In this document: in pieces, positions 7,175-13,241 of the stretch
Position numbering within the stretch: position 1 is the first letter of the stretch
How the letters are laid out: each line of letters begins with the position of its first letter
Assembly: GCA_038211295.1 (NCBI GenBank)
Contig: JBBQVS010000098.1
Location: 1 to 13,241 of the forward strand
Origin: JBBQVS01 sp038211295
GTDB taxonomy: Bacteria; Chloroflexota; Ktedonobacteria; Ktedonobacterales; Ktedonobacteraceae
DNA: 13,241 nt
Direction of reading: 5' to 3'
Program-made: the position numbers and the translations under genes
Notes under the pieces: model-generated
The model's input: only the letters and a program-made list of their open reading frames with translations
What the model was told of the DNA's origin: nothing
The model's database searches: none

Positions 7175-7211
7175 GGACGGGGCAAGCCCCGTCCTGCACC
7201 CTCTCCCCCAT
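7175..7211. repeat. Third palindrome copy joined to a 19-bp unit
   Basis: GGACGGGGC-AA-GCCCCGTCC (7175-7194) is a 9-bp palindrome of the same core, and its last two bases begin a 19-mer (7193-7211) identical to the array unit at 7014-7032. A further diverged unit-like stretch follows to about 7230. Together with the other repeats this fills most of the 405-nt gap 6930-7334; the rest holds only a promoter. Confidence 0.75.
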
Positions 7212-7263
7212 CCTACCCACCCCTGTTCTACGCCCCCTCTTGCCCCTACCCATCGTACCAATA

Positions 7264-7293
7264 TTGTGTCACCCCTCTCGTGAGTGCTATAGT
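7264..7293 (+). promoter_or_regulatory. Promoter of the GNAT-GH3-hydrolase operon
   Basis: TTGTGT (7264-7269) and TATAGT (7288-7293) are 18 nt apart, and the -10 is preceded by TGC, an extended -10 motif. The first gene starts at 7335, leaving a leader of about 35 nt. Confidence 0.55.
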
Positions 7294-7334
7294 AAAAAGG
7301 CAGAAGTACCAACACAAGAAAGGCAGGGCGTAGT

Positions 7335-7664
7335 ATGAGTGTCGATTTTGAGCATATCGAAGTCACAAACAACGAAGTCGCGCAACGGTATGAGCTACGG
7401 GTTGGCGACGAACTCGCGGTACTGGAATACGAGCGCGAAGGCAAGCACATCACCTACATACACACAGGCGTGCCACCCGCGCTAGAGGGGCATGGCCTCG
7501 CGAGCAAGCTGGCACACACCGCCCTTGAAGACGCACGCGTCGCGCACCTCGCTGTCACACCCCTTTGCCCATTTGTCGCGTCCTACGTCAGCAAGCATCA
7601 AGAATACCTGCCCCTGCTCTCAGAGGCAGAGCAGGCCCGCGTTCTTCGCCAACACCCACATTAG
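7335..7664 (+). CDS. Small GNAT-family N-acetyltransferase (COG2388/NATD1-like)
   Basis: This 109-aa protein has the compact layout of the COG2388 group: a beta sheet ending in ITYIHTGVP, the acetyl-CoA loop EGHGLA (residues 51-56) followed by the helix SKLAHTALEDAR, and the C-terminal block TPLCPFVASYVSKHQEY. That block matches the family's conserved Cys-Pro-Phe-Val and His-x-Glu-Tyr pattern. The protein should be cytoplasmic; the acetyl acceptor is not known for most members. AAAGG/AGGG bases precede the ATG. It is the first gene of a likely operon, 12 nt before the beta-glucosidase gene, but I see no functional link to it. Confidence 0.85.
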   Translation: MSVDFEHIEVTNNEVAQRYELRVGDELAVLEYEREGKHITYIHTGVPPALEGHGLASKLAHTALEDARVAHLAVTPLCPFVASYVSKHQEYLPLLSEAEQARVLRQHPH

Positions 7665-7676
7665 AAGGAATGCACA

Positions 7677-10190
7677 ATGACAGACACTACTGCTCATGAC
7701 GAGGCACGCATCGCCGCGCTGCTACACGCGCTCACACTCGAAGAAAAGATTTCACTACTCGCGGGTGCGAGCATGTGGACAACGGCCCCTATTGAACGGC
7801 TCGGCATCCCCGCGATGAAGGTCTCCGATGGCCCCAACGGTGCGCGTGGCGGTGGCAGCTTCACGGGCGGCACCATGACCTCCGCCTGCTTTCCCGTCGG
7901 CATCGCCCTCGCGTCAACCTGGAATACCGCCCTCATAGAACAGGTCGGGCAAGCACTCGCCGAGGAAGCCCAAACAAAGGGCGCACAGATGGTGCTCGCG
8001 CCAACCGTCAACATTCACCGCTCACCACTCAACGGACGCAACTTCGAGTGCTATTCTGAAGACCCCTATCTCACGGCCCGCATCGCCGTCGCCTACATCA
8101 CAGGTCTACAGAGTCGCAATATTGGCGCGACAGTAAAACACTTCGTCTGCAACGATTCCGAGTTTGAACGCAACACAATCAGTTCCGACGTAGACGAGCG
8201 CACCATGCGCGAAATCTACCTGCCCCCCTTTCAGGCCGCCGTACAGGAGGCGAAGACCTGGGGCGTCATGGCCTCCTACAACAAAGTAAACGGGGTGTTT
8301 GCGAGCGAGAACGCGGCGACGCTCAGTGTCCTCCTCAAGCAAGAATGGGGCTTCGATGGTATCGTGATGTCCGACTGGTTCGGCACAAAGAGTACCGCCG
8401 CCTCCATCAATAACGGGCTTGACCTTGAGATGCCTGGCCCCCCCATCTGGCGTGGCTCACAGGTACTCGATGGCGTCAAAATCGGCAATATCAGCATTCA
8501 GGCGATTGAAGAATCAACGCGGCGCATCTTGCGTATCCTGCTCCGTTCCGGCGTATTTGAGCATCCCGCCACGCATCCCGAACAGTCAATGAACACCCCC
8601 GCGCACCGCGTCCTCATTCGCGCCACCTCCGCCGAAAGCATTGTCTTGCTCAAAAACGTGGGCGACATTCTTCCCCTGCACGCACAAAAGCTAAAGACTA
8701 TTGCGGTCATCGGCCCGAACGCGAAAACGGCGCAGATCATGGGTGGAGGCAGCGCACAGGTCAACGCGCACTACTCCATCACGCCATATGCGGGCATCGC
8801 GGCCCAGGTCGGCGACAACGTGCGCCTGACATACGAAATTGGATGTACCAATCACAAACTCCTGCCACGTCTCGACACAGCGTATATCACGACCAGCGAC
8901 AGCACACATCAGTTCACGCTCACCTACTACAACACGCTCGACCTGTCCGGCGACCCTGTATACGAAGCACCGACCAGCACGGCGGAGCAATTGTGGTTGG
9001 GAGCAGTCGCGCCCAGTGTGCAGCAAGGGAACTTCTCGGCTCGCATGACCGCTAGCTTCACGCCACAAGAAAACGGTATGCATAGCTTTAGTCTCGCGAG
9101 TGCCGGCCTCAGTCGCCTGCTACTCGACGGACGCATTGTACTCGACAACTGGACGCAGCAAACGGCGGGTGATACCTATTTCGGCATGGGTAGCACCGAG
9201 ATTACCACCACCGTCGAGCTGCTCGCGGGCCACGTCTATGCGCTAGCCGTCGAATACAGCAGTCAGGATACGATGATGCTAGCGGGGGTACGCCTCGGCT
9301 ACCTGCCACCCGTGACTGCGGACGCGCTTGAACGTGCTGCAACTCTCGCGGCGAACGCTGATGTCGCGCTCCTCTTCGTAGGCTTGAACGGCGGGTGGGA
9401 AGCCGAAGGCTATGACCGCCCGAACATCGCGCTGGTAGGCGAACAGGTCGCGTTAATTGAGCGCGTCGCCGCCGCTAACCCACACACCATCGTAGTCCTA
9501 CAAACAGGTTCGCCCATCGAAATGCCCTGGCTTGATAAGGTCGCGGGCGTCCTGCAAGCGTGGTACGGCGGACAGGAATGCGGCAACGCCATCGCGGACG
9601 TACTCTTTGGAGCGGTCAATCCATCGGGCAAGCTGCCCCAGACCTTTCCGCAACGTCTGGAAGACAATCCCGCGTACATCAACTACCCCGGCGAACATGG
9701 CCATGTACGCTACGGCGAAGGTATTTTTGTCGGCTATCGCTATTACGAAAAAAAACGCCTCATGCCACTCTTTCCCTTTGGCTTCGGCCTCTCCTATACC
9801 AGTTTTGCCTACAACAACCTTCTCCTGAGTCCACACACGCTCGCCCCCAACGTACCGCTAACCATCAGCATCGACGTAACAAACACGGGGCAACACACAG
9901 GCAAGGAATGCGTGCAAGTATACGTGCGGGACATTCATGCAAGCGTGACGCGTCCCCCGCAAGAGCTGAAGGGCTTTGCGAAGGTCGAACTTGCCCCTGC
10001 GGAGACGCAAACCGTAATGCTGACACTCGACCTTACCACCCTGGCATACTGGGACGATGAGCAACACGCGTGGGTAGCGGAGGCCGGGGAGTTCGAGATA
10101 CGCGTCGGCAGTTCGTCGCAAGATATCCGCGCAAGCGCAACGTTCCAACTCACACAAACAAGCGTTTCGGGTAAGGCGATGCAGGCATGA
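7677..10190 (+). CDS. GH3 beta-glucosidase with PA14 insertion
   Basis: The 837-aa protein has no signal peptide, so it is probably cytoplasmic and acts on imported glycosides, releasing terminal beta-linked sugars. The N-terminal GH3 barrel (about 1-290) carries GRNFECYSEDPYL, Lys154-His155 in TVKHF, and the nucleophile Asp233 in VMSDWFG. The second GH3 domain starts near 315 and is split by a PA14-like beta domain (about 403-545), as in Kluyveromyces marxianus BglI, whose length is close to this one. The likely acid/base is Glu577 in WEAEGYDR, by analogy with other GH3 enzymes having EGYDR. A C-terminal Fn3-like domain (about 720-828, with DVTNTGQHTGKECVQVYV) completes the usual layout. A ribosome site AGAAGGA stands before ATG 7677. 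The stop overlaps the next start (ATGA), so translation is probably coupled. Exact substrate cannot be read from sequence. Confidence 0.93.
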   Translation: MTDTTAHDEARIAALLHALTLEEKISLLAGASMWTTAPIERLGIPAMKVSDGPNGARGGGSFTGGTMTSACFPVGIALASTWNTALIEQVGQALAEEAQTKGAQMVLAPTVNIHRSPLNGRNFECYSEDPYLTARIAVAYITGLQSRNIGATVKHFVCNDSEFERNTISSDVDERTMREIYLPPFQAAVQEAKTWGVMASYNKVNGVFASENAATLSVLLKQEWGFDGIVMSDWFGTKSTAASINNGLDLEMPGPPIWRGSQVLDGVKIGNISIQAIEESTRRILRILLRSGVFEHPATHPEQSMNTPAHRVLIRATSAESIVLLKNVGDILPLHAQKLKTIAVIGPNAKTAQIMGGGSAQVNAHYSITPYAGIAAQVGDNVRLTYEIGCTNHKLLPRLDTAYITTSDSTHQFTLTYYNTLDLSGDPVYEAPTSTAEQLWLGAVAPSVQQGNFSARMTASFTPQENGMHSFSLASAGLSRLLLDGRIVLDNWTQQTAGDTYFGMGSTEITTTVELLAGHVYALAVEYSSQDTMMLAGVRLGYLPPVTADALERAATLAANADVALLFVGLNGGWEAEGYDRPNIALVGEQVALIERVAAANPHTIVVLQTGSPIEMPWLDKVAGVLQAWYGGQECGNAIADVLFGAVNPSGKLPQTFPQRLEDNPAYINYPGEHGHVRYGEGIFVGYRYYEKKRLMPLFPFGFGLSYTSFAYNNLLLSPHTLAPNVPLTISIDVTNTGQHTGKECVQVYVRDIHASVTRPPQELKGFAKVELAPAETQTVMLTLDLTTLAYWDDEQHAWVAEAGEFEIRVGSSSQDIRASATFQLTQTSVSGKAMQA

Positions 10191-10939
10191 TTAAACCATC
10201 ATTGCACACAGTACAGGTTGGTGCGTACAGCGTGCGCTATCAGCAGGCAGGGATGGGCGACCCCGTTGTACTGGTACACGGCTTGTCCGGCTCCACACTG
10301 TGGTGGCGGCGCAATGTGCAGAGCCTCGCCCAAACCTATACCGTCTATCTCGTTGACCTCCCCGGCTTTGGCGCGGCAAGCCGCAGGCGAGGCCGTTTCG
10401 CGTTGAAGCAAGCCGGCGACTGGTTGCTCGCGTGGATGACCTCCGTAGGCTTGCAACAGGCGCACCTGATTGGTCACTCAATGGGCGGCTATATCTGCAT
10501 GTGGCTTGCCGCCCACCATCCAGAAGCCGTCAATCGCTTGATACTGGTCGATCCCGCATTCAAGTCACGCGCCAAAAGCGTGCTTGGCTACAGCATCCCA
10601 TTGTTGGAGGAGGGGAGGTATCTCAAGCCGCGCTTCTTACCCATCCTTGCGTATGACAGCTTGCGTGCTGGCCCGCTTACCCTGCTCAAAGCGACGCGCG
10701 ACATCATCGCCATCGACGTAAGCAAAGAAACCGCCCTTATCAAGGCACCCGTGTTGCTGATCTGGGGCGAGCATGATACGCTCGTGCCACCATCGCTAGG
10801 CCATATGCTCCGCGCCGAACTGCCGACATCGCGCCTCTTGCTGCTCAAACATGCCGCGCACGTCTCCATGTTCGACCAACCCGCAGCGTTCAACGCCGCC
10901 GTCAACGCCTTCCTGCGTGGCGAGGTCGTCGGCGAGTAA
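10187..10939 (+). CDS. Alpha/beta-fold hydrolase
   Basis: This 250-aa protein has the complete alpha/beta hydrolase triad: oxyanion motif HGLSGS (31-36), nucleophile Ser98 in GHSMGG, Asp197 in WGEHDTLVP and His225 in HAAHVSMF. DLPGFG (57-62) is the usual strand-4 motif. It has no signal peptide or membrane segment. Length and motifs suit esterases, lactonases and related enzymes; the substrate is open. Its ATG overlaps the stop of the beta-glucosidase gene by 4 nt, which suggests coupled translation and perhaps a role in removing acyl groups from the same substrates (inference). It ends 10 nt from the stop of a convergent hydrolase gene. Confidence 0.9.
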   Translation: MIKPSLHTVQVGAYSVRYQQAGMGDPVVLVHGLSGSTLWWRRNVQSLAQTYTVYLVDLPGFGAASRRRGRFALKQAGDWLLAWMTSVGLQQAHLIGHSMGGYICMWLAAHHPEAVNRLILVDPAFKSRAKSVLGYSIPLLEEGRYLKPRFLPILAYDSLRAGPLTLLKATRDIIAIDVSKETALIKAPVLLIWGEHDTLVPPSLGHMLRAELPTSRLLLLKHAAHVSMFDQPAAFNAAVNAFLRGEVVGE

Positions 10940-10949
10940 GCCGTACCCG

Positions 10950-11711
10950 TTAGCCCATAAAGCCGCGCACAATTGCCGCCAGCTCTTTTGGCGAATTGTA
11001 GTTCGCATCGTGCGCGGCCCCTGCTATCACAACCAGTTTCCCATCGGGCAATAACTGCGTCGCCTCCTCCGCCCAACGTTGTGGCACAACTGTATCATGC
11101 GAACCGCGCACAACAAGCGTCGGCACCTGCACATATGGGAGTTGCTCATGCACATGGTCTTCGAGACCATACTGCAACGTCTTCGCCGTTCGGCGCACAC
11201 CCGCGTGAAAAAAGTCACCAATCATAATAGGGAAAAGGTGAAACGGCTCGAACGGAATGTTCGCGACCCAACGCACAATCTCCTGATGCGCGGTCAACGC
11301 TCGTGGGTCCATCGATGGCCCAACCAGAATAGCGCGGTCAATACAATCGGGATAACGGATAGCAAAACGCGCGATTACCTGACACCCAAGCGAATTGCCC
11401 AGCAGGGTCGCCGAACCAAGCTGTATTGCCCGCATCCACGCCGCTAACGCGTCCGCCATCTCGACAACATCGAGCACATGTTTGGGTTTGCTACTCTGCC
11501 CGAAGCCCGGCAGGTCAGGAATGTAAACATTGTACGACGACGCCAGACGAACCGCCGTTGGCAACATATAGGAATTGGACGACGCCAAACCATGTACCAT
11601 CACAAGTGATTGCGCGTCAGGGGGTAATTTGTACGAAGAAACGCGATAATACATCGTCTCATCACCAACGGCTACCGTGCGTTCCGCAAGAATACTCTGT
11701 TGTTTGTTCAT
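10950..11711 (-). CDS. Alpha/beta-fold hydrolase with GNSLG nucleophile elbow
   Basis: With the start at ATG 11711 the protein is 253 aa. Motifs are VHGLASS (39-45), DLPGFG (66-71), nucleophile Ser107 in GNSLG, Asp206 in GSHDTVVP and His234 in GAAHDANY. Asn before the nucleophile Ser, in place of the commoner His, is known from meta-cleavage-product hydrolases (GNSMGG), so a C-C or similar hydrolase activity is possible, but simple esterase activity cannot be excluded. In-frame starts at 11723 (ATG) and 11741 (GTG) exist; none has a clear ribosome site. I prefer 11711 because a TATAAT at 11724-11729 would make the others part of the promoter. The gene runs toward the operon above and shares a fold with its last gene. 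Confidence 0.88.
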   Translation of the reverse strand: MNKQQSILAERTVAVGDETMYYRVSSYKLPPDAQSLVMVHGLASSNSYMLPTAVRLASSYNVYIPDLPGFGQSSKPKHVLDVVEMADALAAWMRAIQLGSATLLGNSLGCQVIARFAIRYPDCIDRAILVGPSMDPRALTAHQEIVRWVANIPFEPFHLFPIMIGDFFHAGVRRTAKTLQYGLEDHVHEQLPYVQVPTLVVRGSHDTVVPQRWAEEATQLLPDGKLVVIAGAAHDANYNSPKELAAIVRGFMG

Positions 11712-11723
11712 GCTATTGTTCAT

Positions 11724-11729
11724 ATTATA
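11724..11729 (-). promoter_or_regulatory. Possible -10 element giving a near-leaderless mRNA
   Basis: A perfect TATAAT on the minus strand lies 12 nt before ATG 11711, which would leave only about 5 nt of leader. No convincing -35 is seen at 17 nt. Confidence 0.3.
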
Positions 11730-11859
11730 TATACGAAGCACAACAGTATTCGGTCTGTTTTTTGCGCTGTCGGTACTACTTTCAGCAACGATGCTTCAAA
11801 AGAGATATCATTGAGGTAAAAAAAATTGTGTGAAAAACAAGAATGTTGTAGGAAAGTAT

Positions 11860-12927
11860 ATGTTTCACTCCCTCCCCATGTTCGCGCTTATCCTAATTTT
11901 TATTGTGGGTGCCATCGCGATCTGGTTCGCGGGCATCCAGCTCTCCAATACCTCGGATGTGCTCTCGTCTCGCCTGCACCTGGGCCAGGCTCTGGGTGGC
12001 TTGCTGTTTCTAGCTATCGCAACCAACCTACCAGAAATCGCGATTACCGCGACTGCCGCCCTCGCCCACAACCTGGGTATCGCTATCGGCAATATTCTCG
12101 GCGGCATCGCTATCCAGACCGTTGTGCTGGTAATCATGGATGCCTTTGGCTTGCGTAGCAAAGCAGCTCTGACTTACAGCGCGGCCTCGCTACAGCTTGT
12201 GCTGGAGGGCGTGCTCGTCATCGCGGTACTTGTTGTTGCCATCATGGGAACGCAATTGCCACGCACATTACTCTTCGCACGGCTCGCCCCCGGTGATGTC
12301 TTGATTCTTCTGCTCTGGCTTGTCGGCCTCTGGCTCATCGGCAAAGCACGCGCTGACCTGCCCTGGCAAGAAAAGGGACATGCACCCGATACACTTCCCC
12401 CCGATAAAGAGCAGGGCGATGAAAAGCAGAAGAGTGGTAGCAAAACGGAACAGTGGAGTACAACCCGCGTCGTACTCGTTTTTGGTGGAGCCTCGCTCAT
12501 AACACTCGTGGCGGGCGTTATGCTGGAAGAAAGCGGTAGTGCGCTCGCAGACCATATCGGTCTGAGTGGCGTCCTATTCGGCGCGACAGTGCTGGCGGCA
12601 GCAACATCCCTGCCAGAGGTATCGACGGGTCTCGCCTCTGTGAAACTCGGTGACTATAGTCTCGCGTTTAGCGACATCTTCGGAGGCAATGCCTTTTTGC
12701 CGGTGCTCTTTCTCCTCGCGACCCTCCTCTCCGGTCAATCCGCGCTACCACAGGCGAAGAATAGCGACATCTACCTCGCCGGTCTGGGCATCCTGCTGAC
12801 AACGGTCTACATCTACGGCCTCATTTTTCGTCCACGCCGCCAAACCTTCAATATGGGCATCGATTCAATCGTTGTGCTTGTACTCTACATCATCGGCATC
12901 GCGGGTCTGTTTGCCCTTGCTAAATAA
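11860..12927 (+). CDS. CaCA-type cation exchanger (sodium/calcium exchanger family membrane protein)
   Basis: The frame opens earlier with a GTG at 11830, but ATG 11860 has TAGGA 6 nt upstream and begins directly with a membrane segment, giving 355 aa. Two inverted-topology halves are visible. The first alpha repeat is LGQALGGLLFLAIATNLPE (Glu59) with GNILGG after it. The second alpha repeat is LFGATVLAAATSLPE (Glu253) followed by SDIFGGNAF. The T-[S/N]-L-P-E motifs carry the acidic residues that bind cations in this superfamily. Hydrophobic segments (about ten) are split by a hydrophilic loop at about residues 165-205, rich in Lys, Glu and Asp. The protein should exchange Ca2+ or another divalent cation against H+ or Na+ across the cytoplasmic membrane; the ion pair is not determinable here. 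The GN of the usual second-repeat GNxxGSN is SD. It is divergent from the hydrolase gene and convergent with groL. Confidence 0.85.
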   Translation: MFHSLPMFALILIFIVGAIAIWFAGIQLSNTSDVLSSRLHLGQALGGLLFLAIATNLPEIAITATAALAHNLGIAIGNILGGIAIQTVVLVIMDAFGLRSKAALTYSAASLQLVLEGVLVIAVLVVAIMGTQLPRTLLFARLAPGDVLILLLWLVGLWLIGKARADLPWQEKGHAPDTLPPDKEQGDEKQKSGSKTEQWSTTRVVLVFGGASLITLVAGVMLEESGSALADHIGLSGVLFGATVLAAATSLPEVSTGLASVKLGDYSLAFSDIFGGNAFLPVLFLLATLLSGQSALPQAKNSDIYLAGLGILLTTVYIYGLIFRPRRQTFNMGIDSIVVLVLYIIGIAGLFALAK

Positions 12928-12952
12928 CGTTCGTCACAAGCAATCAAAAAGA

Positions 12953-13056
12953 GGCGGGGGCGAGCCGCCGCCACTACTATACAACCCGTATCGCCGCTTG
13001 CACGGTAAGATGAAGCTACGGGTCATGTATAGTAGTGGCGGCGGCTCGCCCCCGCC
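12953..13056. repeat. Long inverted repeat between convergent genes
   Basis: Left arm 12953-12990 (38 nt) and right arm 13017-13056 (40 nt) are reverse complements apart from a 2-nt insertion in the right arm, around a 26-nt centre. Each arm starts outside with a G/C-rich core (GGCGGGGGCGAGCCGCCGCC or its complement) joined to CACTACTATACA. It begins 25 nt after the exchanger stop and ends 19 nt from the groL stop, so it may act as a two-way terminator. No U-run is present. Confidence 0.8.
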
Positions 13057-13075
13057 ACACTCCCTCAAGAGAAGC

Positions 13076-13241
13076 TTAGTATTCCGGCATCTGTGGCGCG
13101 GCGGCCTGCGCTTTTTCTGGCAGGTCGGTGATGAGTGCCTCGGTGGTGAGGATCATCGCGGCAATGCTGGTCGCGTTCTGCAACGCGGAACGTGTCACCT
13201 TCGCGGGGTCAACGATACCAATTTCAACCATGTCAACAAAG
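13076..13241 (-). CDS. groL: 60 kDa chaperonin GroEL, C-terminal fragment
   Basis: The last 54 codons are present and the gene continues beyond the right edge. The segment FVDMVEIGIVDPAKVTRSALQNATSIAAMILTTEALITD contains the highly conserved GroEL stretch around VDPAKVTRSALQNA, which is enough to name it. GroEL forms the double-ring ATP-driven folding chamber. The tail reads PEKAQAAAPQMPEY and lacks the Gly-Gly-Met repeats common in many GroELs; such tails vary between lineages and paralogs. Whether groES lies upstream cannot be seen. Confidence 0.95.
   Translation of the reverse strand, partial: FVDMVEIGIVDPAKVTRSALQNATSIAAMILTTEALITDLPEKAQAAAPQMPEY

Noticed and set aside
6945..7211. CRISPR array
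   Set aside because: Units are directly adjacent 19-mers without spacers of constant length, and no cas gene is present.
6939..7338. Several Pro-rich open frames on both strands of the repeat block
   Set aside because: They follow the 19-bp units in all frames and have only repeat-derived composition.
8691..9083. 130-codon minus-strand frame inside the beta-glucosidase gene
   Set aside because: Shadow frame opposite the PA14 region of a clear GH3 gene.
1..13241. Defence or toxin-antitoxin system, tRNA or rRNA genes
   Set aside because: No nuclease, helicase, toxin, antitoxin or structural RNA signature was seen; the HTH-GNAT gene lacks a partner gene that would make a toxin-antitoxin pair.

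Overview
The window reads as a piece of a bacterial chromosome of moderate GC content. It has dense gene packing, sigma70-type promoters and repeat-rich gaps. A truncated groL on the right edge, carbohydrate-active enzymes and envelope proteins with NTF2-like, FxLyD-like and Ig-like modules fit a Chloroflexota-type saprotroph, perhaps Ktedonobacteria. That assignment is inference from general character; no rRNA or other decisive marker is present.

Layout. (1) Positions 1-4488, plus strand: a tightly packed three-gene envelope cluster. It holds a membrane-anchored NTF2-like/FxLyD protein (open to the left edge), an Ig-repeat lipoprotein, and a membrane-anchored NTF2-like + GH5-type glycosidase with both catalytic glutamates. 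(2) 4489-4751: a convergent gap with a perfect 27-bp palindrome running into a 56/57-bp tandem array. (3) 4752-5889, minus strand: a two-gene operon, a 73-aa protein of unknown function followed by a SAM methyltransferase, with a good promoter at 5951-5979. (4) 6111-6929, plus strand: an AT-rich gene with an HTH and GNAT-like architecture, divergent from the methyltransferase operon. (5) 6930-7334: a 405-nt non-coding block of palindromes, inverted copies and 19-bp tandem units, ending in a promoter. (6) 7335-10939, plus strand: a likely operon of a small GNAT-like protein, a GH3 beta-glucosidase with a PA14 insertion, and an alpha/beta hydrolase (ATGA overlap). (7) A second alpha/beta hydrolase on the minus strand, only 10 nt from the first. 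(8) A CaCA-type cation exchanger, plus strand. (9) A 104-bp inverted repeat in the convergent gap before the 3' end of groL.

How they may work together: the left cluster looks like surface-glycan processing or cell-envelope structure. The GH3 operon looks like intracellular glycoside or ester breakdown. The two sets are not obviously one pathway. I see no defence system, CRISPR array, transposase, tRNA or rRNA.

The most unusual signal is non-coding. Two unrelated-looking gaps share one architecture: a near-perfect palindrome with the same 5-nt loop CTTGC, placed 15-16 nt after a stop codon, whose right arm doubles as the first unit of a pyrimidine-rich tandem array.
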